Of a stretch of DNA of 64,000 bases, positions 1-11,613 are shown in pieces (the first letter of the stretch is position 1; every line of letters starts with the position of its first letter). A model generated the notes under the pieces. The model searched no databases and was not told the origin of the DNA. It saw only the letters and a list, made by a program, of their open reading frames with translations. A program made the translations under genes and the position numbers. This stretch comes from Acanthopleura granulata. Its lineage: Eukaryota; Mollusca; Polyplacophora; Chitonida; Chitonidae. Location of the stretch: NCBI GenBank assembly GCA_016165875.1, contig JABBOT010000004.1, positions 5,463,351 to 5,527,350 of the forward strand, read 5' to 3'.

Positions 1-222
1 AAAACATACAATGCCGATAAAGGAGTATAGTGGCGACTTGATGTGCCCATTACTGGACAAATTTGTCCCCAGGGCAACTGCCTGCATGTGACTTGTCCAT
101 GTTTAAAGATGTACCCCATTTTTTGAAGAATAAATGATCTTATTTCAGACATTATATTGCATGATCAACACCAATGTAGCATAATTACCCTAAAAATCTC
201 CCGTTCCATCCGTTATATGAAA

Positions 223-322
223 GATGGCGGGTTGCATTTCCGATGATCTAATGGATTAATCTATTCGTGGTAACGATTAAACCGTTAAATCAACGGCAAG
301 GCAATCTGTAATCCTTCAAGTA
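223..322. repeat. Degenerate MITE-like palindrome
   Basis: The ends are imperfect inverted repeats: GGCGGGTTGCATTTCCG on the left against the reverse complement of the right end near 300-322. The core shares the AATGGATTAAT and CCGTTAAATCA strings with the better-preserved element at 51480-51610, so the two look like copies of one small non-autonomous DNA element. This copy is diverged and has no coding capacity. Confidence 0.4.
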
Positions 323-1392
323 AACGGATTGACGGAAGATTTTTTCGAGGTAATCTTGATATATGTACAAGTGCGATTCTTTTTGTGAATTGCACTGTCT
401 TGGCTGGTTGAAACATGCACTTTATCCAGTAAAAAGTGAAGGACTCCGTCGTGATAAATAGGCAACGGTATAAATGTTTATTGTTCATCATAAGAACAGC
501 CTTTTAAAAAATCTAAAAGCCCACCGGTGATCAATGTTATTTTATACTGATAAATATTAAAGATTATTACAAATGACAAGTAAGAGTAATTTATTGAGTA
601 TAAACGAGACCTACTCGAGAATATCGCTTTGACTCCCTGTCATAAATCCGCAGCCAAAACAAGCCCCACATGTGGACAGCGTGGTGCATAGAGGGTTTTA
701 TTTGAGTATTTATATAGGCGATTTTGTTAACATTTGAACGTAATAAGGTTAAATTTTGCAAATCTCTATAGGGTAACCCGTACCGAAAGACTGACCCAAA
801 ATTAAGTTGTTCATGTTGTGCAAACACAAATGCTTTCGAAATCATTACATTTTGCTAGCGTTTTCGACAAATGTTTAATATCTAGTTTAAAGGATATATG
901 ACATATCTCTTGTAGTGCACTAACTGGTTCAGTGTCTCGCATTTTTTACCACATTCTTCTCCTTAGAGCGGATCACTTCCTTGCATATCTTACACTTGAG
1001 AACGCCAGACGAGAAAATACAAAGCTTGCCAATTTTAACCTTTAACTCGTTCTCCTCGTACTCGGAACTTCAGCTTGCGAGGCTATGTGTGCTTTTCAAG
1101 CAGCAAAGCTACCGATTTGTGGCAGCTGTCGAAAATCTTGGGAATCAGTCTATAAAATTCACCGACGAGAGAAAGTTCTTTAGGTCGCAGAGCTGTGGAA
1201 AACTTTAACTGTGAAGACTCTCTGTAGAACAGAATACTTCGATCAGATTCGGAATTTTGGAGCATAGTAGTCAAAACTTCACCGGACGCCAGGTGGTTAT
1301 AAAGGCGAGAACTTAACAGATTGCCCGTTTTTAGCCGGTACAGGCTTAACTTATGTCGTACCCTGAGCGCCGGAGTTATAATGGTGAAAGCA
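323..1392. other. Non-coding stretch, nothing recognised
   Basis: I see no exon with splice sites, no RNA gene and no clear repeat here. A minus-strand open frame runs through 1083-1634, but it has no recognisable domain and crosses a tandem duplication, so I do not call it a gene. Confidence 0.4.
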
Positions 1393-1741
1393 ATGTTAAA
1401 CAAAATGTTAGGGGTCGTAAAAAAGGCACTGTATACATTGAACTCAGGCACATGCACATGTAGACCACAGTAACATGGGGTCGATATTCCATAGTTGAAT
1501 GTATGTGTGCATATTAAATACCGTAAATTACCAAAATCCTGACTTAGTGTGCTGTGTATTAGAGTCTGTGTTAAACAAAATGTTACGGCTGGTATCTTGA
1601 AAAGTACTACATGTATTGAGTTCAGGGTTGGCACACATGTAGAGCACTATAACGCGAGGGGAATATTCCATCGTTGATTCTACATTAAATACTGTCAGTT
1701 ACCGAATTCCTGATTCAGTGTACTGCATATTACAATCTATT
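1393..1741. repeat. Diverged tandem duplication, about 175 bp unit
   Basis: Two consecutive units both begin GTTAAACAAAATGTTA (near 1393 and 1569). They continue with matching segments in the same order: a GTATTGAGTTCAGG-type segment, an ACATGTAGA segment, a GGAATATTCCAT-type segment, and a block reading ATTAAATAC, GT, AATTACC-like and AATCCTGA, ending in a CAGTGTACTG-like string. The copies differ by substitutions and small indels, so the duplication is old. Confidence 0.6.
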
Positions 1742-2666
1742 CCCACAGGAGAGCTCTTTGGTAGCCTTGCTCTCACATCTAAGTTTACATTACGTTCATA
1801 AATTGTACATAAATTGTGACCTTCGTTTGTTTATCTTGACTTGATTGGATTGATCGTTGTTTACCGCCATATACCTAATACTTCAAGAACTTTGTGGATG
1901 GAGCAAACCTTCATAACCGCCAGTAAAATTTGGTAAGATATCCAGAAACCGTCCTTCACATAACACACAGATTTTTACTCACAGCCCGGGCTGAGCTTGT
2001 TTGCTACATTGGTGGGAGGAAAGCGACCTGCAGTAATCATCATCTTAAACCACCTGATTTGCACTACAAGCATTAACAACTGCTTTTTGTCATTATTGCA
2101 TACCGACAACCATTTCTAACCCGCGCTGAGCTATCCGCCGATCCTGTCTTCTTCGTTCACACTGCTGAACAAATAACATGACAACACAGTGTTACAGACT
2201 CAGAAAGCTTCTTTTTTTTTCCAAATCCCATATCAATCGTCATTAGTAAAGTATATAGATTGTCGTGATTACATACACTTGCAATACATCCGCTGAACAT
2301 GATTACAAGAAACATTAAATGCAACAGATTCGTTTAACATATTTACGATAGAAATAAACTTAAGGCGATTTAACCACAGACAATACATGTATTAAGGTCT
2401 GCGTTTTCAGGACTTCACTCCACTCAGTTTCCAAACCTACACATAAATTGTGATAAGGTGAAAATGAAATATCCTTTAAATGGTGTGTGTATGTAATATT
2501 ATGCCACTGTTGTCAAAAAGAACATTTATTGCAGAAGTTGCACTTAACAGCTTTTGAGATTTACTTTTTAAGTAATATTTAAAATTTTACAAGTTGCCAA
2601 AGCATTCTAATTGAAGCATCCTCATTTTCTATCAATTTACAAAAAAGTACTCCATGAGTTTTAACA

Positions 2667-2869
2667 TTTATTTATTTCATTGGAGTTTTACGCGTAATCA
2701 AGTATATTTCACTTATACGAGAGCGCCAAACTTTGTGGTGGGAGGTAACTGGGCAGAGGCCGGGCTGGAAAGGACGGCAGCATGAACTGGACTTCAACTC
2801 ATAACAACCGCATTGGTGGGAGTTCCCTTCATCATTGTGCTGTGGTAACACGATAATCCTCCGCAACCG
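2667..2869 (-). mobile_element. SINE copy, tRNA-headed family (degraded)
   Basis: The A/T-rich tail lies at the left (ATTTATTTATTTCATTGG) and the body runs rightward through the GTTTTACGC, TTTCACTTATACGA, GGTGGGAGG and GGACTTCAACTCATAACAACC blocks. These blocks occur in the same order in the copies at 5056-5305 and, on the opposite strand, 29279-29520. The head at the right end is damaged. Confidence 0.7.
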
Positions 2870-3573
2870 TCAACAATTATAAGTGTTTCTAAAATACATG
2901 TGTATCCATGCAGCCTATTCACGAAGCTACTGAAATTAAACAGCCTGTCACCTTAAGATTGCCCGGTCCGCCTATTTGAAAACAACTTTCCTTCCACTTT
3001 GGTTCTTCGTTTCATGTCCCTTTGGGTATCTTAAACACGCATGTAATCCTAAAATCATGTAAAAGACGCCAACAAGAAAAGTATAATACTGACAACACTG
3101 ACTGAATAGATAAAATGTGACCACTAGATAACATTGGTGTCGTAAGAAAATGTATTCAATTACACAGGAGATCACCCATAATAATGGCAATAAAATGTAA
3201 TTTTATGCAACTGATGAACAATTAACGAAATTTACACAAATCGCCAGGAAGTAGGCTAACCAATCTCCTCTACCTCCCCTTCCTCCCCTCTTCACCGAAC
3301 CGGGATATGTTTAGTTTCCCCGATCATATGGACTTAAGACAGTTACAGTAACAATTATGTGCCCGAACAAGTTCTAGACCTTGGTCGAACAAAGATACAT
3401 TCCATGTAGTCCATCTAAGTAGGCACAGGATTTTCTTTTAAAATTCTGACATTCATCGCAAGCATGATTCATTACCCAACTCAATAAATTCGCCGCCGAT
3501 CTCCGAACTCAAAGTCGATGGAACTGCTTGCGGTGAGGCCCGAGCTCGTTCACGCAAACTCATGTGTATTCAA

Positions 3574-3767
3574 AATAAGCCAAAACGGCATTGCAGATTT
3601 CTCTCGAGATCACGCTGGTTTTCGACGAGACAGTGCGGGAGCTGTCCCAAAATACCCTGATTTCACGGAGGTTAACAATGCTGTTGTTGGGCGCGAGAAC
3701 CCCCACCCTGTCTCGTTCAAAATCTGCGTGACCTCGAGAGACTTCTGCGATGCCGATTTGACTTATT
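3574..3767. mobile_element. Foldback/MITE element with arms of about 75 bp
   Basis: The left arm starts AATAAGCCAAAACGGCATTG and continues through TCTCTCGAG, TCACGC and GACGAGACAG. The reverse complement of the right arm starts AATAAGTCAAATCGGCATCG and continues through TCTCTCGAG, TCACGC and AACGAGACAG. The arms match over roughly 75 bases with mostly single substitutions, leaving a loop of about 40 bases. Open frames on both strands here are by-products of the symmetry. There is no transposase, so it would be non-autonomous. Confidence 0.75.
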
Positions 3768-4043
3768 GACAAAACTGAATTTTTTTTTTTTATACCCTTC
3801 TCGGTTTTATATTATGAAGACTGAGGTAGAGCCTACAGACGGCAATGAAAACGTCACAGTTACATTTCAGGAGGTTACGCGATTTTTCAAAATGGATGCC
3901 AACGGTAAGCCGTTTGGATTGGAGAGCCAACTTCGAGGTCAGATTTTGTTGAGTTCGGGTGATGAAGCAGAATGTCAATGTCAGAATAAAACCCACCGTT
4001 CAAATAGATGAACTACATCCGCAACGGACCCGAGGCGCACATG

Positions 4044-4500
4044 TTAAACAAGAGCCAAGTTCCATACTGTATTCTGTAAATGAAACGGTGAGTTACTAAA
4101 AAACTTGCAAATAATGAAAAAAAATCAGAAATAACGACAAAATGATGGGGGTGGTAAAAATGCATGCGGGCGGCAACGTTAAACTAGCAATCAAGTTTCC
4201 CTGGCCTTATGCTTGGGTTGTTACATGTAAAACAAGTCATATGACAACTCATTATGTATAATGTTAACGCACGGGTTAAACAAGAGCCAAGTTCCATACT
4301 GTATTCTGTCAATGAAACGGTGAGTTACTAAAAAACTTGCAAATAATAAAAAAAAAATCAGAAATAATGACAAAATGATGGGGGTGGTAAAAATGCATGC
4401 GGGCGGCAACGTTAAACTAGCAATCAAGTTTCCCTGGCCTTATGCTTGAGTTGTTACATGTAAAAAAAGTCACATAACAACTGATTATGTATAATGTTAC
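4044..4500. repeat. Near-identical tandem duplication, 232 bp period
   Basis: The block beginning TTAAACAAGAGCCAAGTTCC at 4044 recurs at 4276. It runs through AACGGTGAGTTACTAAAAAA, GATGGGGGTGGTAAAAATGC and CAAGTTTCCCTGGCCTTATG to GTATAATGTTA. Only a handful of substitutions and a one- or two-base indel separate the copies, so the duplication is much younger than the one at 1393-1741. No coding content is seen. Confidence 0.85.
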
Positions 4501-4733
4501 AGTGAATATATGAAGTCTGAAATCTGAACTGAGAAAGTAGACTGATGAAATATTGTCTAACGACATTTTCATTTTTCATTAGTTTGTGAGTGGTAGATAA
4601 ACCTGCCCTACTACGTGTACATAAGCAAAATAAGTGACTTCCCCAATTAATAATTGTTAACTCTAATAATATTGTTGATTAACACCTCCATGGTACATAA
4701 CCTATCTGCTGACAGACCACAGGATTGAACAAA

Positions 4734-7700
4734 TCATCGACCCTCCCTCATTTCTTTCATTCGTTTCAAGCCAAATGCCTTCATCATCCTGAAAAAAAAA
4801 ACACACACACAAAACGACAAATTCCAGGTTAGAGGTTAATGTTATTGTGGATGACACTACTTACAACAGGAAACCATTATAGACCTATTTCTAACCAAGA
4901 CAACAGCTCTGGCGTCTATGACATCTTCTGTCTGTGGCAGATTTTAGACCAGCAGTTGTGATGCAAAGAAATGCCTTGACAGGTTTAATACAGCAGAATT
5001 GATAAACAACTTAAACAATTAAATCCTGCGTTTGATTGCATCACGGTAGGTAATATTTATTTATTTATTTATTTGATTGGTGTTTTACGCCGTATTCAAG
5101 AATATTCCACTTACACGACGGCGACCAGCGTTATGTTGGTAGGAAACCTGGCAGAGGCCGAGGGAAACCCACGACCGTGGCTGACCTTCCCACCTTTGGC
5201 CGGAGAGCAAGCCAGCATGGGCTGGACTTGAACTCACAGCAACCGCATTGGTGGGAGGCTTCGGGTCATTGTTCTGCGATAGCGCGCCAACCGACTGAGG
5301 CCCCCTGTACGTAATACGGCACGGCCATAATAGGATAACCTTATAACTATTGTAACCACCAATTCATTAATTATTTATTTATCTGATAGGTGTCTGGCAG
5401 ACAGATTGGAGAATTTTTCACCAATATAATGAAGGACAATTTTTGAGGTTAACTTTTTTGTCACCCTAACAGAACAATGCTCCAATATGTAAACCAAAAT
5501 AAGTATTCACATTCAGTTTCAAATTTGCGTTAAACTACGATGCATCATTTGCATGTGTTCATACCAATCTGAATGATGTAACCCCAACGATCAGATATCC
5601 CTTGATTGTGCGCCATTAATCTTACCATAACCAATTATTTGAATCATATCAGATTGTGATTTTTATGCTACATTCATAACTGAGGAAGATCGTACCTTTT
5701 AGATATTGTTGGCATGTACTGGTTCAGGAAGGTTAATCCAAGGACAGGTTGGAGTGCAATCCAAACCTCCTCCAGCTCATTAGCTATTGCTACTGCTGTC
5801 AGATATGCACAACGTTGTGTTGACATTCGCTTCTCGTCTGACTTCATGTCTACACCATAGTTCTGCAAGAAAGATTCAATACAATTCTAATCTGTTTTCA
5901 AAACTGAAAAATATTTTAAGACTTTGCCTCATGCAGAACATATGATCTATCTTAAATTTAAATTTGGCAAATTTATAAATAAACAAATAAAATAAATATT
6001 TCATCAGGAATTATCGATATCAATGACTGATTTATTGGTATCTCTAAATCAATTATCCATATTGATAATCATTTATTGATATCGATAAATAGCCCTTATC
6101 AATAAACATCTCTATTTATCAGTATCAAAAATTTGATCTTTTTATCTGTCCAATAATGAATGCTCCTTTCTGACATCTCACAATATCTGTTACCAAAAAT
6201 TTCAAAATTTTCCCGAAACTAAGGGCAATTGTCAAGTATTTTACAATTATTGTATCAGTGGCTGTATCACTCATGAAGCCATGTTTACTCGCAAGCGCTG
6301 CATTAAAGCACCGACATAAGTGAGATTGCTCTTATTCCATTGTCTTGGTTTCTGGATGTTTGACCCTGGTACTTCAGCCATAATAAATACATACGTTTTC
6401 TCCCAGACTGCTTCATACTAAGGTAGAGAGAGCAGTCATTTCCATTAGAACCAGGAAGGGAACACTATTTATTAATATCGCTAGTTCATTTATTGATTTT
6501 GCTAATTCCTTCATTGACACTGATAAATGAATTACTCATATCGATAAATTCTACCATTTATATTGATAAATTCTACCATTTACTTTTATAAATAAACCAT
6601 TTCTTGAAATATTTATCACTAAATCATTTATTGATATTGATAAATGAATTACAGATATGGATAAATCAGTTTTCAATATGAATAAATGAATTACTGATAT
6701 TGATTAACATTTATCGATATCTTTAAACATTTAATGATATTGTTTATCCATTTATTAACATCGATTTTCATTTCTTGATAATTCATTCATAGATATCAAT
6801 AATTCTCAATTAAATGTTAATTTGGTCACCCTTACAAATTATCAACATTTTACTATATACATATATTCAAAACTAAGATAGTTAACAAAAACTCACACAC
6901 ACACACACAAATAAATAAAAAATCTCTTTTAAATACCAACCTCACCATGTTTACTTGTCATAGCAGTCTTCAGGAGTCCAGAAAATACTGGGCCTGGACA
7001 AACCAGCGTCACTCTGATGTTTTTTTCATAGCTTTCATTGCGTAATGATTCAAACCAGCCCTGTGTAAAACATACTCAATAATTATACCAATTATATAGC
7101 ATAAGTGTTAGAAACTCTGATACATGGTATCTGATTGTGCAATAAAGTGGTTCTAAAACTTAAAGAATGCAGGTACATGTAAATATTTAAAACATTCCTA
7201 CTTATTATTTAACACCTTATGTTATGGAATTATGACAGCATCAGATTTAAGCCCCTGTGAAAATCAAATTTATGTGATTAACACACAGATCATTGATCAG
7301 TTTGTTCACATATTAACTTTCACGAGAAAAATTTTTCAAAAGTTTTGTTATGACCTGAAAAAATTTTGAGACATGGGATATACTTGACCACAACATGCTC
7401 TATAACAAATCTTATTACATACACATTTTCTATGGATATTACAGATACTGATCAGAGACATGTTTGAGCAGTGTACGTAAGAAAAAATGTTCTCACATGA
7501 AGAGCAAACTTTGCACCACAGTATGATCCAGATAAAGGCACACCTGTCAAGGGAAAATACACTCAATTTGATGGAAGTGTTATATTTGTACATGTATTTT
7601 GTTAAAGAGACACATGAAGTAACTTGCTGACATCTTGAAAAATGAATTCAGAGATTTGTATCTTCTGTTTCGTGTGTAAAATTTAATCCTCATGAAAGAC

Positions 7701-10700
7701 ATTTGAATCTTATCTGCTATGTGAAACAATTCGTCAATCACTGAATGCAGGATCCCTTTTCATGTCAACAATATTTCAGTTCTTTCACACAAGCAATGTG
7801 AGGAAACACACCGTGAGATTGTAAAAATGCTCAGCAGGCATAAACCATTTTCAGCATTCTGCATAGCTGCTCTACAGCATAATATAATGCCATTATATTA
7901 TGTCTCTTTTACATACCCATTTTGCCAGCCACACTACTCATGACCACCAAATGGCCTCCATTGGTGTTAATCATGTGAGGGAGGACAGCCTTAGTAAGGG
8001 AGACAACCCCAAGCACATTCAGTTCCAACATATCACGATCAACCTCCAATTCTGTTTCTTCCCACACTGCTCGCTGCGTTCTTCCTGCATTGTTGACTAG
8101 GATATCAATCTGGCACAGGTCAAAACAAGCAGAATTTGGCAATAAAAGCAAAATGGTGCGAACTCTACATGTAGAGTAATGAATTCAAATTCAGTCTTTC
8201 AATGCTTAATTACAGCATATGAAGTTATCTACATTGCGGCAATATATCTAAACCATGAATTTTTATATTTACTTTTCAAGTCTTGAGACGACCATGGTCC
8301 TGACAACCTTATATTTTACACACATATTGCAAGACATATTAGTGAAAAAAATTATGATAAATAACATATTACTGTGATAATTGGATGCAAATGTCAATGA
8401 CAGTGAGCATTAAAGGTACAAGTGATAGACATGAAGTTGAGGTGGTAACACTAATGTACCTGGCCAAAGTGATTTAACACAGTTTCAGTGGCATCTTGAT
8501 GAGTGTGGTATTTAAGAACATCTAAAGGTAAAACAAGGATATCTTCTGGTTTCAATGGGCCACAGACTGGAAATAGAAATTTTTTGTGATCTAAGTTTTA
8601 AGACTATATGTATTTCATATATACATGTACTTTTATATTAAATCCGAGGTGACTTCACAAGAATGCTTTTCAGAAATTACCTAGGTGTAATTTAGGACAT
8701 ATTATGTCACAAAACACAAAAAGAAAAGACTGATGAAGTTTTACAAAAGCAGACCACTGTGAAGAATTATTAAAAGAATTTTACACCTTGGCACTGTTTT
8801 TTCACTCTCTCCAGTTCCTCTTTACGCCTAGCCGACAGTACCAGCCTACAACCTGCGGCAGCCAGTTCATAGGCCAGATATTCCCCGATCCCACTGGAGG
8901 CTCCTGTAATCCATACAACCTTACCTCGCAGACGACCTGTAGAATGCATGCATATACATATATGTTTACATCAGAACATCATATAGTATTAAACTGTGTA
9001 TTTATTCAAATGCTGAACTACTGAAGTATTTGAAAATCATGGCAATCCACATAAGGTGTCAAAAACTAACATTTGCATATTGCCTTTACCCTCCCCACAG
9101 ACACCCCCCAAAAGTTGTTCAAAAGTGATTATTTCTACCCATATTTGCAAATATTCATTACATGTAGCTCTAAAATTAGTTAATAATATCTGAGCTTGGT
9201 TTTCTCATTATTCTTAAAGCCAAAATGTGTATCTCAGCACAATCCATTTACCCATGCATACTTGTTAAATTATTATGCAAACAAAGATGATATACTCACC
9301 GATACCCCGTCCAAGTCTCGTGGCCCACTGAAGACTAAGGTCACAATCTGCAACTATTAGTCTGAATAATTGTACAATAGAGTACAAACCAAGAATGGCT
9401 AGAAATGTGCACAAAACACATGAGGTATCAAGGTTTTCCTGCAAAAACAAGAAGTAATAAAATACTGATCAGCTTCGCCTTGTTGCAGTCTTGGTATTTT
9501 GTTATACATGGGGTAGCTGACAAAGTCACCATTCACAAAGTGTTAAACCAGTCAGTATAAACACAAAAATGGTTCTGTCCCTACAGTCAGGTAGAACTTA
9601 GGTGACAAGGACATGTAGGCCTATAATTCAGATAATTTTCCACTGCTCACAAAAGCCTGGTAAATTTTTATACTATGACCCTGTTTACTATGTAAACCAT
9701 ACCTCTACCAGGTCCAGGTGTAAAACTCAGAACACCTAAAGCTGAAATTTCAGTTGTCTACAGGCTCTGGCACCTGTTACAAACCTTTTTCACACAAAAC
9801 ACATCTCTCCTTGCTTTCAGAGTGTTGTTGTCTTCATAAAGTGCTACTGTGTTTGTGAAAAAATACCAAGATGTTCCAAAATCAAAGGCAAACAAGTACT
9901 GGGGCGCAGTACTTATATAAAGGACAAAATATAAAGGACTTACTTTACAAACCTTAAAATTCCCCACATTTAAAAAAAAAAAAGAAAAGAAAAAAAAAAG
10001 ACCTAAACAATTTGACAATCCTCAACATGCCTTCACTTTCAGAAAATTACGCTGAACACAGCAGATCAAAATCATACTCTTGAAATCCTAGACCCAGATA
10101 ATTTTTTTTTTTATTTTTTTTTTTTAGACTTAATAGATTCTATAAGGTTCCTCTTGTTTATTAGTACCGGTATGAAGAATTTAAGACCAGTTCAAAGCAT
10201 ATTTTTCACACTTCAATTTCAGCACCGACGGAACAAATTTATATCACTCTCATTTTAAGGACGGGTTTATACTTTTGCCGATACATTACAGCTTTGTCCA
10301 AATACTCCATATACGCCAGTATATCACTTCATGTCAAGGCTAACGCAGTGTCGGTAGCGATACCAGTTGCACCGTTATGGTTTGTTTATTTCTTTTTTTT
10401 TCTTTAATCTTTGAAATAGATCTTTTACAGCATATTTTTGAAATTGGGCCTAAGGCAAAACATATTATTCAATCACGTACTTATATTCCAAAAGCTATTC
10501 TCTGTTATAGAACCACCCACTTTCAGGTGGGGCAATCTGACAGTGATCGTACATTGTACACGTATGTGTGTGCAGTTTCTTAGCCTACGCCTTCCGTAGT
10601 ACGATCCGAAATTTATCTACGAACAGGGTGTTATGCCACCCGATGCATTCTATCAAGACAGAACTCCACAAAGTTTGCTCAATTAGGCCGGAGAATGTAA

Positions 10701-10872
10701 CAAGTCAAATGGATTAAATCCAGTGTAGGCCTTCCTGATAATGCGTTGTTGTTGTATGCTGGGTGGCGATGGCGCTGACATAAAAAATTATGTAATTCAG
10801 TGTAATAATACTTGAGTTGAAGGCCCCTGTGTGGGATTTCTTTGTCAGTCTTTTGAACTACAGTCTTACCAT
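4734..10872 (-). CDS. DHRS7: Short-chain dehydrogenase/reductase, DHRS7-like (9 exons)
   Basis: Probable membrane-anchored NAD(P)H-dependent oxidoreductase of the classical SDR family, 326 residues. Minus-strand coding exons: 10870-10872 (ATG only, followed by GTAAGA), 9300-9438, 8787-8936, 8460-8566, 7917-8109, 7497-7543, 6941-7060, 5696-5862 and 4734-4788. All junctions have GT/AG sites and agreeing phases. Residues 9-27 form a hydrophobic anchor, followed by the DHRS7-like [18 protein letters not shown]. The cofactor loop TGASSGIG is at 58-65, NNAG at 139-142, and the catalytic set is Ser192, Tyr205, Lys209 in YCGAK. Tyr and Lys sit on a 47-base exon. The C-terminal part ([14 protein letters not shown]) matches DHRS7, and the length is close to the human protein. 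The first exon is the least certain part; the substrate is not predictable. Confidence 0.9.
5056..5305 (-). mobile_element. SINE copy, tRNA-headed family (near full length)
   Basis: Lies in the last intron of the DHRS7-like gene. The (ATTT)n tail is at the left. The body includes GGTGTTTTACGCCGTATTCA, ATTCCACTTACACGACGG, GGAAACCCACGACCG and GGACTTGAACTCACAGCAAC. The right end, GCGCGCCAACCGACTGAGGC, is the reverse complement of a tRNA-like head with an A-box-like string. Transcription direction of the element is minus. Confidence 0.85.
5990..6810. repeat. Degenerate ATTTATTGATATYGATAAATGA repeat array
   Basis: Two blocks (about 5990-6130 and 6470-6810) are made of imperfect copies of a roughly 18-22 base unit, alternating direct and palindromic forms such as TTTATTGATATCGATAAAT. 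They sit inside an intron of the DHRS7-like gene. The intervening 6130-6470 is not obviously repetitive. Confidence 0.7.
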
Positions 10873-11194
10873 CTTGAATTTTTTGCTAAAATTGGTCAGA
10901 GTTAGGATCTTCACCGGGCGTGGACTTCACAAGTGACAACAGAAACTTCCATAGTTTGGACGATGCGAGTTATCCCCCTTCGTCATATCCACGTACCAGT
11001 ACCGGTAGTCCCCAAGCTATGTACATGTAGGCCCAGGACCAAATATCGCAAAGCTCTCCTAGTCTTAACTGTAAAGACAACTCTTTATATTAAAGTAAAA
11101 TTCTCCCAGCGATTCATCCATAATTTTAGCGCGGTAAGGGAATTTGAAGTTATGACTATAATAAAGTCTGAGAGAGCTTCGTCATCCCCGGACC

Positions 11195-11410
11195 AGTAGC
11201 CTACATAACACTACAGAGGCCACTTTCACAAAACTGTGTAAGTCACACAGGCCTACATTTCTCACAACCAGTGGCATTGAAGAAAGTTATGAAAAAGTGA
11301 CTTACGAATTTTTATGTAGGCCCATAGATGATCAAGTCAATAGGTTATACGTGTGAGTCATAACGTGTTAATTTCTATAGGTTTATTGAATAAATAGAAC
11401 ACAACATGTA
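11195..11410. repeat. Dispersed repeat, copy 1 (paired with 11920-12120)
   Basis: Shares the ordered strings CCTACAT, AGGCCA, TTTTCA-like, AAAACTGTGTAAGTCA, GTGACTTACG and a TATTGAATAAATA-type string with 11920-12120. Inside each copy, TGTGTAAGTCAC and GTGACTTACG are inverted relative to each other, suggesting an old MITE-type element. No coding potential. Confidence 0.5.
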
Positions 11411-11476
11411 TGTTAACAACCAATTTATCACATTATCGCAACGTCGTGCAGTTCGTTACGTTAAAGGTTAGATCGC

Positions 11477-11613
11477 TGAATAAAACCATGCCTTTAACTG
11501 CTGCATAGATACTTCGATATTATTATAGTTTCTCTGGTTGGATTATGCTTCTATATAACGAAATGTTGTCCGTATTGATTTCCTCTGCCATATATCCATC
11601 GTGCAACCTGTAG
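11477..11613 (+). repeat. Copy of the sulfotransferase 3-prime flank
   Basis: The segment starting TGAATAAAACCAT and running through ACTGCTGC, TTCGAT, TTCTATA, a GAAATGTTGTC-type string, a TCCTCTGCCATATAT-type string and TCGTGCAA matches 17889-18018 in order, with scattered substitutions. In the second location it covers the AATAAA signal just after the sulfotransferase stop codon. It is either a remnant of a duplicated gene end or a dispersed repeat that supplied the polyadenylation signal. Confidence 0.5.

Noticed and set aside
1083..1634. 183-codon minus-strand open frame
   Set aside because: No start context, splice sites or recognisable domain, and it overlaps two units of a tandem duplication.
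3518..3772. Overlapping open frames on both strands with similar translations
   Set aside because: They are produced by the inverted arms of the foldback element, not by a gene.
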